Of a stretch of 10,353 nt of DNA, positions 1 to 6,272 are shown one piece after another; position 1 is the stretch's first letter, and every line of letters starts with the position of its first letter. This DNA comes from Methylomonas sp. Lineage in GTDB: Bacteria; Pseudomonadota; Gammaproteobacteria; Methylococcales; Methylomonadaceae. The notes under the pieces were generated by a model that searched no databases, was not told the origin of the DNA, and saw nothing but the letters and a program-made list of their open reading frames with translations. A program made the translations under genes and the position numbers. The DNA lies in assembly GCA_026990815.1 (NCBI GenBank), contig JALXCS010000312.1, positions 1-10,353 on the forward strand, written 5' to 3'.

Positions 1-2
1 GT

Positions 3-101
3 TCGAGCTTCTTCGACAACCTCGATGAGCATCATGCTCCTTTGCGTTCGTTATTGTCTGAAAAATTTCAGATCATTGATGGGCAAACGGGGTATTCTTG
101 A
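3..101 (+). CDS. Possible C-terminal end of an unidentified protein, partial at window edge
   Basis: An open frame enters from the left edge and runs 32 codons to a TGA at 99-101. The visible residues begin SSFFDNLDEHHAPL and end in IIDGQTGYS, a balanced, protein-like composition with no rare-codon runs. No start is visible because the gene would begin outside the window. Its last 51 bases overlap the 3' end of the oppositely oriented 51-1100 gene, so the two would be convergent with a tail-to-tail overlap. I do not recognise the family. With only 32 codons it could be a chance open frame, so confidence is low; a matching upstream gene in the flanking sequence would settle it. Confidence 0.35.
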   Translation, partial: SSFFDNLDEHHAPLRSLLSEKFQIIDGQTGYS

Positions 102-1100
102 GCGTGGATAGTATAACTCAATGAGTTCGGCGTGGCTTAATGACCTTAGTCCAGTCAGCATATTAATATCCAGACAAAACAAAGGGGCAACCCCGCCTTC
201 ACCAATAGGTATGCCATCTATATTGGTTTTACCGGGTATGCGTAATGAGCCGGTTTCGGGGAGGTAACCAATAATGTTTTCTGCGGAACTTAATGGATAG
301 TCGGCTAAATGCTTGCCAGCAGAGAAAATGTCTTCTTTTATACTTTCGTAGGGTACTAGGCCACCATTGACTGATACCAGACATTCAATGTCATCGGCCG
401 TAAGATGACACAAGAAAGGTATGCCCGAAAGAAATTTTTTATTTTCCGGCCATTTTCCATAACCATTTGGTTTGTTGTTCAAACCTCTTGTACGGGCTGG
501 ATCAAGAGCGTGTCGGAAGGCAATGGAAATTTGTCGTGGGGTGCTATTTAGATCATGTAACGCTAAGGCGTCTTCTACATTGATACGCCTGAAATCAATA
601 CCGGATTCATAAACGCTTTTGAAAGCGGGGAGAATACCGAGAACCGTCATAAAAAAATCCAGGGTAATTCTATTACCGTAGGAAAAAGGTCGTATGCTTC
701 TCATGTTGAAATAAAAATTGGTCAGACGCTCGGCAATATTCTCGGTTTTGATAACAAAGCCGTTATTGTCAAATATGGCACTGTCAATATTATTGTCTTG
801 ATCCAACACCAGTAGTGAGATAGTTTTTCTAAATTGTTTCCTTTTTTCAGGGTTAGGCATTGCGCCTGGTCGATGATCAACGGTGGTCTGTTCTTTCCAG
901 AAATGGAACATTTCTCGGTGGATACGAGAAAACAAACTAGTTAGATAAGTCACCCGTTTGGTCTGGTCATGGGATATGGTTCTTCGCGCATCATATTGAA
1001 GCGTAGAAATCAGTTTGCGTCCTTGAGAAACGGCTAATGTCGTTCTCAATTTTTTTAAGCTATCAAGTACTGAAATCTGGACTCTGGTGTTACCAGGCAT
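51..1100 (-). CDS. Hypothetical protein with a degenerate Fic-like signature
   Basis: A 349-residue soluble protein of unknown function. It has no signal peptide or membrane segment. Residues 136-150 read IRPFSYGNRITLDFF, which lines up with the Fic-domain core HPFxxGN(G)R. The catalytic His is replaced by Arg (R137) and one glycine of the GNGR part is missing. The following stretch (about 150-200, with GIDFRRI and a helical tail) also fits the helix after the Fic loop. If homologous, it is probably not an active AMP-transferase. The remainder, including IPFLCHLTADDIECLVSVNGG near 228-247 and a C-terminal GEGGVAPLFCLDINMLTG, is not assigned. The ATG at 1100 is preceded by AGGGGG three bases upstream, a close but usable ribosome binding site. 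It lies 39 nt downstream of the methyltransferase gene in the same direction and could be co-transcribed. The reading frame is secure; the Fic relationship is a motif-level inference. Confidence 0.7.
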   Translation of the reverse strand: MPGNTRVQISVLDSLKKLRTTLAVSQGRKLISTLQYDARRTISHDQTKRVTYLTSLFSRIHREMFHFWKEQTTVDHRPGAMPNPEKRKQFRKTISLLVLDQDNNIDSAIFDNNGFVIKTENIAERLTNFYFNMRSIRPFSYGNRITLDFFMTVLGILPAFKSVYESGIDFRRINVEDALALHDLNSTPRQISIAFRHALDPARTRGLNNKPNGYGKWPENKKFLSGIPFLCHLTADDIECLVSVNGGLVPYESIKEDIFSAGKHLADYPLSSAENIIGYLPETGSLRIPGKTNIDGIPIGEGGVAPLFCLDINMLTGLRSLSHAELIELYYPRSRIPRLPINDLKFFRQ

Positions 1101-1139
1101 GATCCCCCTGTTATTGTTATTCTTAAGTACTGTTCAAAT

Positions 1140-1757
1140 TTAAGGTTGAGCAATACCCCAATAATTATACCCCGCAACTTTGGGGCCGGAAGGTAAATAT
1201 TGTTGTTCCATTTTTTCTATCTTAAAACCAGCTTGCTTCAGAAATTCTGGAATGGGGCGGTCAAGATGACAACCGCCTGCAACTTTTTTCCAAGCAGGAT
1301 TGATTCTTTTTTGCCATTGCCGGATGTTTTCTTCAGGTGCCTCGCCATGCTCGCAAAACAGTAATTTACCGCTGGGTTTTAGAACCCTGCGCATTTGTTT
1401 CAAAGCTGTCAGCCAGTCAGGAATTGTGCACAGGGTATAGGTTAATAATACCGTATCAACACTTTTATTATCCAAGGGGATTTCTTCTCCCGGCAAATCC
1501 AGCCAGCGTAATTCAAAGGGTAGATCATGAATGTTTTCTCTGGCCAGTTTGCGCATTGGTTCAGAAGGCTCCAGTCCCCAGACCATTTTAACTTTGTCGG
1601 GGACATAAAAAGGCATATTAAGACCGGAACCCATACCGACTTCCAGGATTTTGCCTTCTGCTTGAGGGACAATTTTAGCCCGCTGTTGCTGAACAATTTT
1701 CAGACCACAGGCTAAATTGATTAAATGAGGCAGACAGTATTTTTCGTAGAGATTCAT
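1140..1757 (-). CDS. Class I SAM-dependent methyltransferase, small-molecule or lipid type
   Basis: A 205-residue Rossmann-fold methyltransferase. Motif I, the glycine-rich SAM loop, is at residues 37-47 (ILEVGMGSGLN). The acidic end of strand 2 is E63 in GLEPSEPM. The motif at 101-114 (DTVLLTYTLCTIPD) matches the UbiE/Methyltransf_11 group, and 126-138 (LKPSGKLLFCEHG) is the usual post-III segment. The N-terminal helix MNLYEKYCLPHLINLACG and the C-terminal GPKVAGYNYWGIA resemble the METTL7-like or phosphatidylethanolamine-methyltransferase-like branch. The substrate cannot be read from sequence. The length is typical and the protein is cytosolic or peripherally membrane-bound. The ATG start is preceded by a poor ribosome binding site. 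It is the first gene of a possible two-gene unit with the Fic-like gene downstream and is divergent from the exported protein at 1887. Confidence 0.85.
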   Translation of the reverse strand: MNLYEKYCLPHLINLACGLKIVQQQRAKIVPQAEGKILEVGMGSGLNMPFYVPDKVKMVWGLEPSEPMRKLARENIHDLPFELRWLDLPGEEIPLDNKSVDTVLLTYTLCTIPDWLTALKQMRRVLKPSGKLLFCEHGEAPEENIRQWQKRINPAWKKVAGGCHLDRPIPEFLKQAGFKIEKMEQQYLPSGPKVAGYNYWGIAQP

Positions 1758-1812
1758 GTTAATTCAGGATTTTTTGTTAAAACCCTTTTCTTTTACTGTA
1801 TATTGGGTAGGG

Positions 1813-1852
1813 AAAGCAATTGCTTTTTTCTGGATTCAGGCATTGTCCTGAA
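1813..1852. promoter_or_regulatory. Two short palindromes in a divergent promoter region
   Basis: The 129-bp spacer between the divergent methyltransferase and exported-protein genes holds a perfect 14-bp palindrome, AAAGCAATTGCTTT (1813-1826), followed by three more T. It also holds an inverted repeat, TTCAGG-N6-CCTGAA (1835-1852). Either could be an operator or an RNA hairpin. The first also resembles a very weak terminator (5-bp stem, AATT loop, T run), but its place before a gene makes that less likely. No clean pair of -35 and -10 boxes could be fixed. Confidence 0.3.
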
Positions 1853-1886
1853 AACTTACTTAATTAATCATGAGGTTAAAATTTAA

Positions 1887-2222
1887 ATGAAATTGGTTGC
1901 AAAATATTTGAGCTTAGTGATGCTCATTATTACTTTAGGTTTTTTTAATTCTGCTGCTTATGCTGAGGGAAGCCAGCAAGCTTCTGAAATAATAGGTCAT
2001 TTAAATCAGGCATTACCATTTTTGCAAAATGGAGATGTGGCAAATGCGACAACCCACATTAAATTTGCACGGAGAGTTAGCAATAATATGGTTGGCGACA
2101 GTCCTGAGTTAAAAAAGGCTAAAAATACTCTTTTTCAAGTTCTTAAATATTCTAAACAAGGTGCGCCCGAAAAATCGATTGAAGCAATTAAAAAGGCGAT
2201 TGCCTTATTTGAAAAGTTGTAA
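1887..2222 (+). CDS. Small exported helical protein of unknown function
   Basis: A 111-residue protein with a clear Sec signal peptide. It has a short basic start (MKLVAK), a hydrophobic core over residues 7-22 and a likely cleavage after AAYA at position 26. The mature part of about 85 residues has no cysteine and no transmembrane segment. It appears to be three or four amphipathic helices (about 30-47, 50-68, 73-92 and 95-110), so a periplasmic helical bundle or TPR-like fold is plausible. The segments HLNQALPFLQNGDVANATTH and YSKQGAPEKSIEAIKKA both look like helix-turn-helix hairpins of TPR type. The start ATG has GAGGT about 10 nt upstream. It stands alone, divergent from the methyltransferase and convergent with the B12 operon. 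Family not recognised. Confidence 0.8.
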   Translation: MKLVAKYLSLVMLIITLGFFNSAAYAEGSQQASEIIGHLNQALPFLQNGDVANATTHIKFARRVSNNMVGDSPELKKAKNTLFQVLKYSKQGAPEKSIEAIKKAIALFEKL

Positions 2223-2235
2223 TATTCAACTAATA

Positions 2236-2274
2236 GGCTGGCATTGGAACATTCTTGAGTGGAAAATGTCAGCC
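2236..2274. terminator. Hairpin between convergent genes, possible bidirectional terminator
   Basis: GGCTGGCATT (2236-2245) pairs with AATGTCAGCC (2265-2274) in a 10-bp stem with one G-T pair and a 19-nt loop. It sits in the 53-nt gap between the convergent exported-protein gene and bluB, where a shared terminator is expected. There is no good T run on either side, so Rho-independent termination would be weak. Confidence 0.4.
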
Positions 2275-2275
2275 A

Positions 2276-2929
2276 TTAACAATCAGGTTTTTCCTTCCAA
2301 GTATTTTCAAAAATAAGGTCATGCAATTTTTCACGTCTGGCCCATTTTTCTTTTTCCAACATAGGTTTTGAATAAAATTCAGCAACGTGGCCAAGGCATA
2401 AAATGGCAATAGCTTTGGCATCTTTTGGCATATTAAGCAGTTGTTGCAGCTTTTTGGGGGCAAATAACGAGACCCAGCCCATTCCCAAGCCTTCTGCTCG
2501 TGATGCTAGCCACATATTTTGAATGGCACAGGCTGCTGATGCCAAATCCATATCCGGCATAGTTCGTCGGCCAAATACATATTGTTGACGATTTTCCATT
2601 AAAGCTACGATTATTAATTCCCCACATTCCATAATACCTTCAACTTTAAGTTGCATGAATTCATCTTCTCTTTCACCCAGGGCTTTTGCAGTTTCAATTC
2701 GTTCCTGTTCGGCCAGAAGATGAATTTTTTGGCGCAAGCAGTAATCAGTGATACGGATAAATCGCCAAGGTTGCATGAAGCCAACACTGGGCGCCTGATG
2801 CGCCGCTTGCAAGATACGTTCGAGTATCGCAGGATCAACGGGGCCTGATACAAAATGGCGCATATCGCGCCTTTCAGTAATAGCTTTGTAAATGGCTGCA
2901 ATTTCATTTTCAGAAAAGCGTTTAGTCAT
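2276..2929 (-). CDS. bluB: 5,6-dimethylbenzimidazole synthase BluB
   Basis: A flavin-destructase of the nitroreductase fold. It uses O2 to fragment reduced FMN into 5,6-dimethylbenzimidazole, the lower axial ligand of cobalamin (known for the family). The 217 residues match the usual length. Visible family marks are ERRDMRHF at 19-26 (phosphate-binding arginines), HQAPSVGFMQPWRF at 44-57, GRRTMPDMDLASAACAIQNM at 120-139 and ASRAEGLGMGWVSLF at 142-156. These separate BluB from general nitroreductases. It is cytosolic and probably acts as a dimer. The ATG overlaps the cobB stop codon as ATGA, which implies translational coupling, and it is the last gene of the operon. Its presence points to an aerobe that makes true B12 rather than a pseudocobalamin. 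Confidence 0.92.
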   Translation of the reverse strand: MTKRFSENEIAAIYKAITERRDMRHFVSGPVDPAILERILQAAHQAPSVGFMQPWRFIRITDYCLRQKIHLLAEQERIETAKALGEREDEFMQLKVEGIMECGELIIVALMENRQQYVFGRRTMPDMDLASAACAIQNMWLASRAEGLGMGWVSLFAPKKLQQLLNMPKDAKAIAILCLGHVAEFYSKPMLEKEKWARREKLHDLIFENTWKEKPDC

Positions 2930-4230
2930 GGCAAAAATAATTGTGCAGTTGCTTCAGGATTGGAGGGGAAATACAAATGAAGATAACTGGCCAGGAGCCT
3001 TTTGGCCAGGAATACTTTTTCTCCAGCAGAGGTATTATATAATCTGACTCCCATCGTCAGTTCCTGTAACGTGGTTTCAATTATCGAGTGGTGAAAAGTA
3101 TGGCCTCTTAATTGTCCACCAGGCAAGCAAACAGATTGATAGCCAAGTCCCTGAATTTTATTCTGCATGATAGACGAACCCGGTAGGATGCCGACCATTT
3201 CTCCTTTATTCCCTTGTTTATCAGTCAGTGTTTCAAATAAATAAAGCATTCCTCCGCATTCAGCATAAATCGGTTTTCCAGACTGGAAGTGGAGTTTAAT
3301 CGATTTTTTTATTGACTGATTTTGCTGTAAAAATTCAATGTGATTTTCAGGATAACCACCGGGAAAAAAAAGACTGTCAACCTCAGGGATAGATTTATCG
3401 ATCAAAGGAGAAAAATATATTAGACGAGCCCCTAGTGATTGCAGCAAGTCAAGGTTGGCTTGATAAATAAAACTAAAAGCTGGATCTCTGGCAATGCCGA
3501 TTCGGATATTAGCCAGTAATGTAGGGACAGGTTTTACTCCAGGACAGGGAAACGATATCGATGCCGGCAGTTCAGCAAGTTCTGTGTTTGCGATTGTCTT
3601 TGCAGCATTTGATAAACGTTTGTCGATATCATTGATCTCGTTGGCCTGAACCAGTCCCAAGTGGCGTTCTGGCAGCGAGATGTTTAGGTTGCGGGGAATG
3701 CTTCCCAGATATCTGATGTCACTGCTAAACCCTTCTATGATCATTTCTTCATGTCTATTACTGGCAATTGAATTTGCAAGGATTCCTGCAAAGTTTAATT
3801 TTTGTCGAAAATTTGCCAGGCCGTAAGCAATTGCGCCCGCAGTTTGAGCGGTTCCTTTGCAATCAATGACAGCCAATACTGGAATATTCAGGAGTTCAGC
3901 AAGATCAGCGCTACAGGGGTGACCATCAAACAGTCCCATTACCCCTTCCACCAGAATCAAGTCGGCTTCACGTGCTGCCTGGCATATCAATTGTCTGCAT
4001 TGTGTTTTTCCTGTCATCCATAAATCAAGCTGGTATACAGATGATCCACTTGCACATTCCAGTATCATCGGATCCAGGAAATCAGGTCCGGATTTGAATA
4101 CTCTGACCTTTTGTCCTAGTTCAGCGTGAAAACGGGCCAGCGCCGCTGTTATTGTAGTCTTACCGTGTCCGGAGCCGGGAGCGCTGATGAATAGGGCAGG
4201 GCAGCTTGTTGATGCCACCTTAAAATTCAA
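2926..4230 (-). CDS. cobB: (Hydrogeno)cobyrinic acid a,c-diamide synthase, CobB/CbiA
   Basis: Glutamine-dependent amidase that converts the a- and c-carboxylates of (hydrogeno)cobyrinic acid to amides using ATP. The 434 residues form two domains. The N-terminal ATP-binding part has a P-loop SAPGSGHGKTT at 16-26, SGPDFLDP at 47-54 and EGVMGLFDG at 95-103. The C-terminal class I-type glutaminase part has FFPGGYPE at 288-295, the nucleophile C325 in YAECGGMLYL, RGHTFHHS at 375-382 and SYLHLYF at 415-421. All key residues are present. The start is uncertain: a TTG at 4230 overlaps cobO by 11 nt but has GGGAG directly against it. A GTG at 4218 would give a 430-residue protein beginning MASTSCPALF, with that GGGAG about 12 nt upstream. 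Sequence alone does not say whether the substrate is the cobalt-containing or cobalt-free corrin; the neighbouring bluB and cobW-like genes make the aerobic route somewhat likelier. Confidence 0.93.
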   Translation of the reverse strand: MNFKVASTSCPALFISAPGSGHGKTTITAALARFHAELGQKVRVFKSGPDFLDPMILECASGSSVYQLDLWMTGKTQCRQLICQAAREADLILVEGVMGLFDGHPCSADLAELLNIPVLAVIDCKGTAQTAGAIAYGLANFRQKLNFAGILANSIASNRHEEMIIEGFSSDIRYLGSIPRNLNISLPERHLGLVQANEINDIDKRLSNAAKTIANTELAELPASISFPCPGVKPVPTLLANIRIGIARDPAFSFIYQANLDLLQSLGARLIYFSPLIDKSIPEVDSLFFPGGYPENHIEFLQQNQSIKKSIKLHFQSGKPIYAECGGMLYLFETLTDKQGNKGEMVGILPGSSIMQNKIQGLGYQSVCLPGGQLRGHTFHHSIIETTLQELTMGVRLYNTSAGEKVFLAKRLLASYLHLYFPSNPEATAQLFLP

Positions 4231-4822
4231 CTCCCTGTTGAGCTTTAATGCCTTGTTCTCGATAAGGGTGTTTTATCGGTCGAATTTCGCTGACCAGATC
4301 AGCCTGATCGATTAATTGTTCTGGCGCATGTCGTCCTGTCACAACGATATGTAACATTTTTCTTCGATAGCTGAAAGCCTGTAGTACTTCTTCTAAATCA
4401 AGATAATGGTATTTTAGGACAATATTCAGTTCATCAAGAATAATCATGTTATAGCTTAGGTCATTGATCATTCTAACAGCTTCTTTCCAGCCTTTTGCAG
4501 CAGTTGCCATATCAGCAGATCGATCCTGGGTGTTCCATGTATACCCTTGTCCGACAACATGAAAGTCGCAAAGTGGGTGAGCCCCAAGCATCTCCCTTTC
4601 GCCTGTGTGTAGAGCGCCTTTAATAAATTGCACAACGCCCAGTTTCATGTTGTGTCCCAAAACTCTCAGACCCATACCAAATGCAGCCGTAGACTTACCT
4701 TTGCCCGTACCTGTATAGATAATCAATAAGCCTTTTTGTTTTTGAGCAGCAGCTTTTTTCTTTTCAAAACCTACTTTATGGCGTTGCTTCATTCGAAGAT
4801 GTACAGTAGTTTGTTCAGTCAT
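4220..4822 (-). CDS. cobO: Cob(I)yrinic acid a,c-diamide adenosyltransferase, CobO/BtuR type
   Basis: Transfers the 5'-deoxyadenosyl group of ATP to the Co(I) corrin, making the adenosylated form needed for later steps and for salvage. The 200 residues are a full-length CobA/CobO/BtuR protein. A basic, Lys/Gln-rich N-terminal arm (about 11-30) leads into an inverted-type P-loop, GTGKGKST at 38-45. VVQFIKG is at 63-69, ILDELNIVLKY at 128-138 and VVTGRHAP at 160-167. The conserved end GIKAQQGVEF closes the protein. It is cytosolic. It begins 8 nt after the cobW-like stop codon and overlaps cobB, so it is embedded in the operon. The ribosome binding site is weak, consistent with translation coupled to the gene before it. 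Confidence 0.95.
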   Translation of the reverse strand: MTEQTTVHLRMKQRHKVGFEKKKAAAQKQKGLLIIYTGTGKGKSTAAFGMGLRVLGHNMKLGVVQFIKGALHTGEREMLGAHPLCDFHVVGQGYTWNTQDRSADMATAAKGWKEAVRMINDLSYNMIILDELNIVLKYHYLDLEEVLQAFSYRRKMLHIVVTGRHAPEQLIDQADLVSEIRPIKHPYREQGIKAQQGVEF

Positions 4823-4830
4823 TTCCAGTA

Positions 4831-5931
4831 TTATTTCCAGGAGGTTTGGGTGATTTCAGAAAGGATTATTGAAATTTTGTTTCGTTTTAAGTGATAACCG
4901 ATAAAGACCAGTTCAGAATGAGCTGTTTGTTGTTGATCATGATTCGGACTGATTTCAATTCTTGTCCTTACTCCCTGAGCCAGCATGAAACCATTTTTGG
5001 TATAAAAAAAACCCTTACAACGTAACAGAGGTTCCTGACGGGCAATACTTGATAGTGCCGATTTAATTAATTCGGGCTGTTGTGTTTCATCACTCTGTAA
5101 AACAAATGAAAGCCATCCCGGGTCTTGCTCGTGAAAATGCTTATGGGTCGTTAGACCGTGAATATGAGGAGCAAGACCGGAATGAACATGTCCGTCAAAT
5201 CGTTGCTGGTCGGACGTAGATTTTTCAGGAGTATCTGTTAATGGTGCAATAATATAAAGATGGGTTGCTGTTTCTGAAGGTTGATGCAGTTTCAAACCCA
5301 GTGCCAGTCGTATGTCCAATTTGGCCTGATAAGCCAGTTCCATGAATCGCACATTGGAAGCTTTTTCCCGGATGTGTTTTTCCGCATTCAATAACTGTTC
5401 TTCATCTAGTTCATCAATCTTGTTTAATACTACGACATCTGCAAATTCGAGTTGTTGTTCAAACATTCTGGACATAGCTAGAGAAGGGTTATTTTTGCAG
5501 TTTGAATAATTTTCCAGTAACCAGGGTGTGTCTACGACGGCCAGAGTGGCATCAAGAATATAATCATTTGCAAGCTCGGGAGTTTGAAGTGCTTCCATGA
5601 CTGCGGAAGGCAGAGCTAGCCCTGATGTTTCAATCAGTAGATGATCAATATTGGCACGTCGTTCTGAGATGGCTTGCAAAGTGGGAATAAAATTCTGGTT
5701 GTCATCGTAGGCGATGAGTCCATAAGGAAAATCATGGATCTGAACATGACTCTGATTAGCCAAGATTTCACGGATCAACATGCCGTCAATTGAAATTTCA
5801 CCAAATTCATTGATTAATAACGCCAGACGGTGCTCCTGCCTGGTTTTAATGATGCTGGTTAGCAGGGTGGTTTTGCCTGAACCAAGGAAACCGGTAATGA
5901 TAGTAACAGGAATTAAAGTGTTTATTGGCAA
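4831..5931 (-). CDS. cobW: CobW/COG0523-family GTPase lacking the CxCC metal motif
   Basis: G3E-family P-loop GTPase, 366 residues. Walker A is ITGFLGSGKTT (12-22), switch region NEFG (41-44), ETSGLALP (101-108) and the guanine-specificity motif NKID (170-173). The C-terminal CobW_C domain starts near GWLSFVLQ (272-279). A histidine-rich linker holds H248, H250, H256, H258, H263, H265 and H267. ETSGLALP and FIPTL (81-85) match true CobW proteins, and its place as first gene of a B12 operon supports a role as metallochaperone or insertase, probably for cobalt. The hallmark GCxCC is replaced by YGLIAY (70-75); only C145 and C305 remain. The start is a TTG with a strong GGAGG seven bases upstream (5939-5943), and no in-frame ATG is better placed. 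The operon position and the family are secure; the metal-handling function is uncertain because of the lost motif. Confidence 0.88.
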   Translation of the reverse strand: MPINTLIPVTIITGFLGSGKTTLLTSIIKTRQEHRLALLINEFGEISIDGMLIREILANQSHVQIHDFPYGLIAYDDNQNFIPTLQAISERRANIDHLLIETSGLALPSAVMEALQTPELANDYILDATLAVVDTPWLLENYSNCKNNPSLAMSRMFEQQLEFADVVVLNKIDELDEEQLLNAEKHIREKASNVRFMELAYQAKLDIRLALGLKLHQPSETATHLYIIAPLTDTPEKSTSDQQRFDGHVHSGLAPHIHGLTTHKHFHEQDPGWLSFVLQSDETQQPELIKSALSSIARQEPLLRCKGFFYTKNGFMLAQGVRTRIEISPNHDQQQTAHSELVFIGYHLKRNKISIILSEITQTSWK

Positions 5932-5938
5932 GTATTTT

Positions 5939-5943
5939 CCTCC
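5939..5943 (-). promoter_or_regulatory. Strong ribosome binding site that fixes the TTG start of the cobW-like gene
   Basis: GGAGG on the minus strand lies seven bases before TTG at 5931. This is the best Shine-Dalgarno match in the B12 operon and supports the unusual start codon. Confidence 0.7.
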
Positions 5944-5969
5944 AAATATGAATATTATATTGACGCAAA

Positions 5970-5975
5970 ATTATA
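5970..5975 (-). promoter_or_regulatory. Candidate -10 box for the B12 operon
   Basis: On the minus strand there is a perfect TATAAT about 40 nt upstream of the cobW-like TTG start. No convincing TTGACA lies 16-18 nt further up (CATTCG or TTCGCC), so this would be a weak or activator-dependent promoter. A start point near 5963 would give a leader of only about 30 nt, too short for a cobalamin riboswitch. Confidence 0.35.
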
Positions 5976-6025
5976 ACAAACCGAGACTAAGGCGAATGTA
6001 ATTACGTGATAATTCAGAAAAATAT

Positions 6026-6215
6026 ATTTAGCACCTTTGTACACGACAAAAAATTAACCCTGTTGACACTCAGAGAAGAGGTAAGCGATTGAAATAAAAT
6101 GACACGCGTAGATACATCCATGTAACTCTCTATCGCATCCTTGAAATAGAAGGCCTTTTTATTTCAATCACTTACCTCGTTAACACAAATTTTTGTCATG
6201 TACATAAATTTAGCA
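6026..6215. mobile_element. MITE-like palindromic element flanked by 8-bp direct repeats
   Basis: A 174-bp non-coding unit (6034-6207) is bounded by identical ATTTAGCA copies at 6026-6033 and 6208-6215, as expected of a target-site duplication. Its two halves form an imperfect inverted repeat. The outer arms are 6039-6055 (GTACACGACAAAAAATT) and 6188-6203, with one mismatch and one single-base indel. The middle arms are TGTTGAC (6061-6067) and GTTAACA (6179-6185). The inner arms are 6078-6099 and 6157-6178, which match at 21 of 22 bases and include GAGGTAAG and ATTGAAATAAAA. It has no coding capacity. It fills most of the 341-bp gap between the divergent B12 operon and the membrane-protein gene. 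An 8-bp duplication fits several transposase families, so the partner transposase cannot be named. It could instead be a structured regulatory RNA, but the flanking repeats favour insertion. Confidence 0.6.
6100..6140 (+). repeat. TACATCCATGTA-type intergenic repeat nested in the palindromic element
   Basis: This stretch interrupts the symmetry of the surrounding palindrome. It begins TGACACGCGTAGA, contains the self-complementary TACATCCATGTA (6113-6124) and ends in CTCTATCGCATCC. From memory this resembles a repeat family seen between genes in methanotrophs and other gammaproteobacteria, with the layout GACACGC, TACATCCATGTA, GCTC and a second CATCC palindrome. Here the second half is degenerate. 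The segment is flanked by TTGAAATAAAA (6089-6099) and TTGAAATAGAA (6141-6151), which looks like a duplication of the host element. Confidence 0.45.
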
Positions 6216-6272
6216 ACTATTATTGTTTTAACTACCAAGCTAAGAAAGTACTTATGGAATTAAGGAGAAAAT

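Noticed and set aside
1813..1829. Terminator hairpin with T run
   Set aside because: The palindrome has only a 5-bp stem with a 4-nt loop and stands in front of genes on both sides, not after one.
5932..6272. Cobalamin riboswitch ahead of the B12 operon
   Set aside because: The leader that could be transcribed is short, no B12-box-like sequence is visible and the paired arms here belong to the palindromic element with flanking direct repeats.
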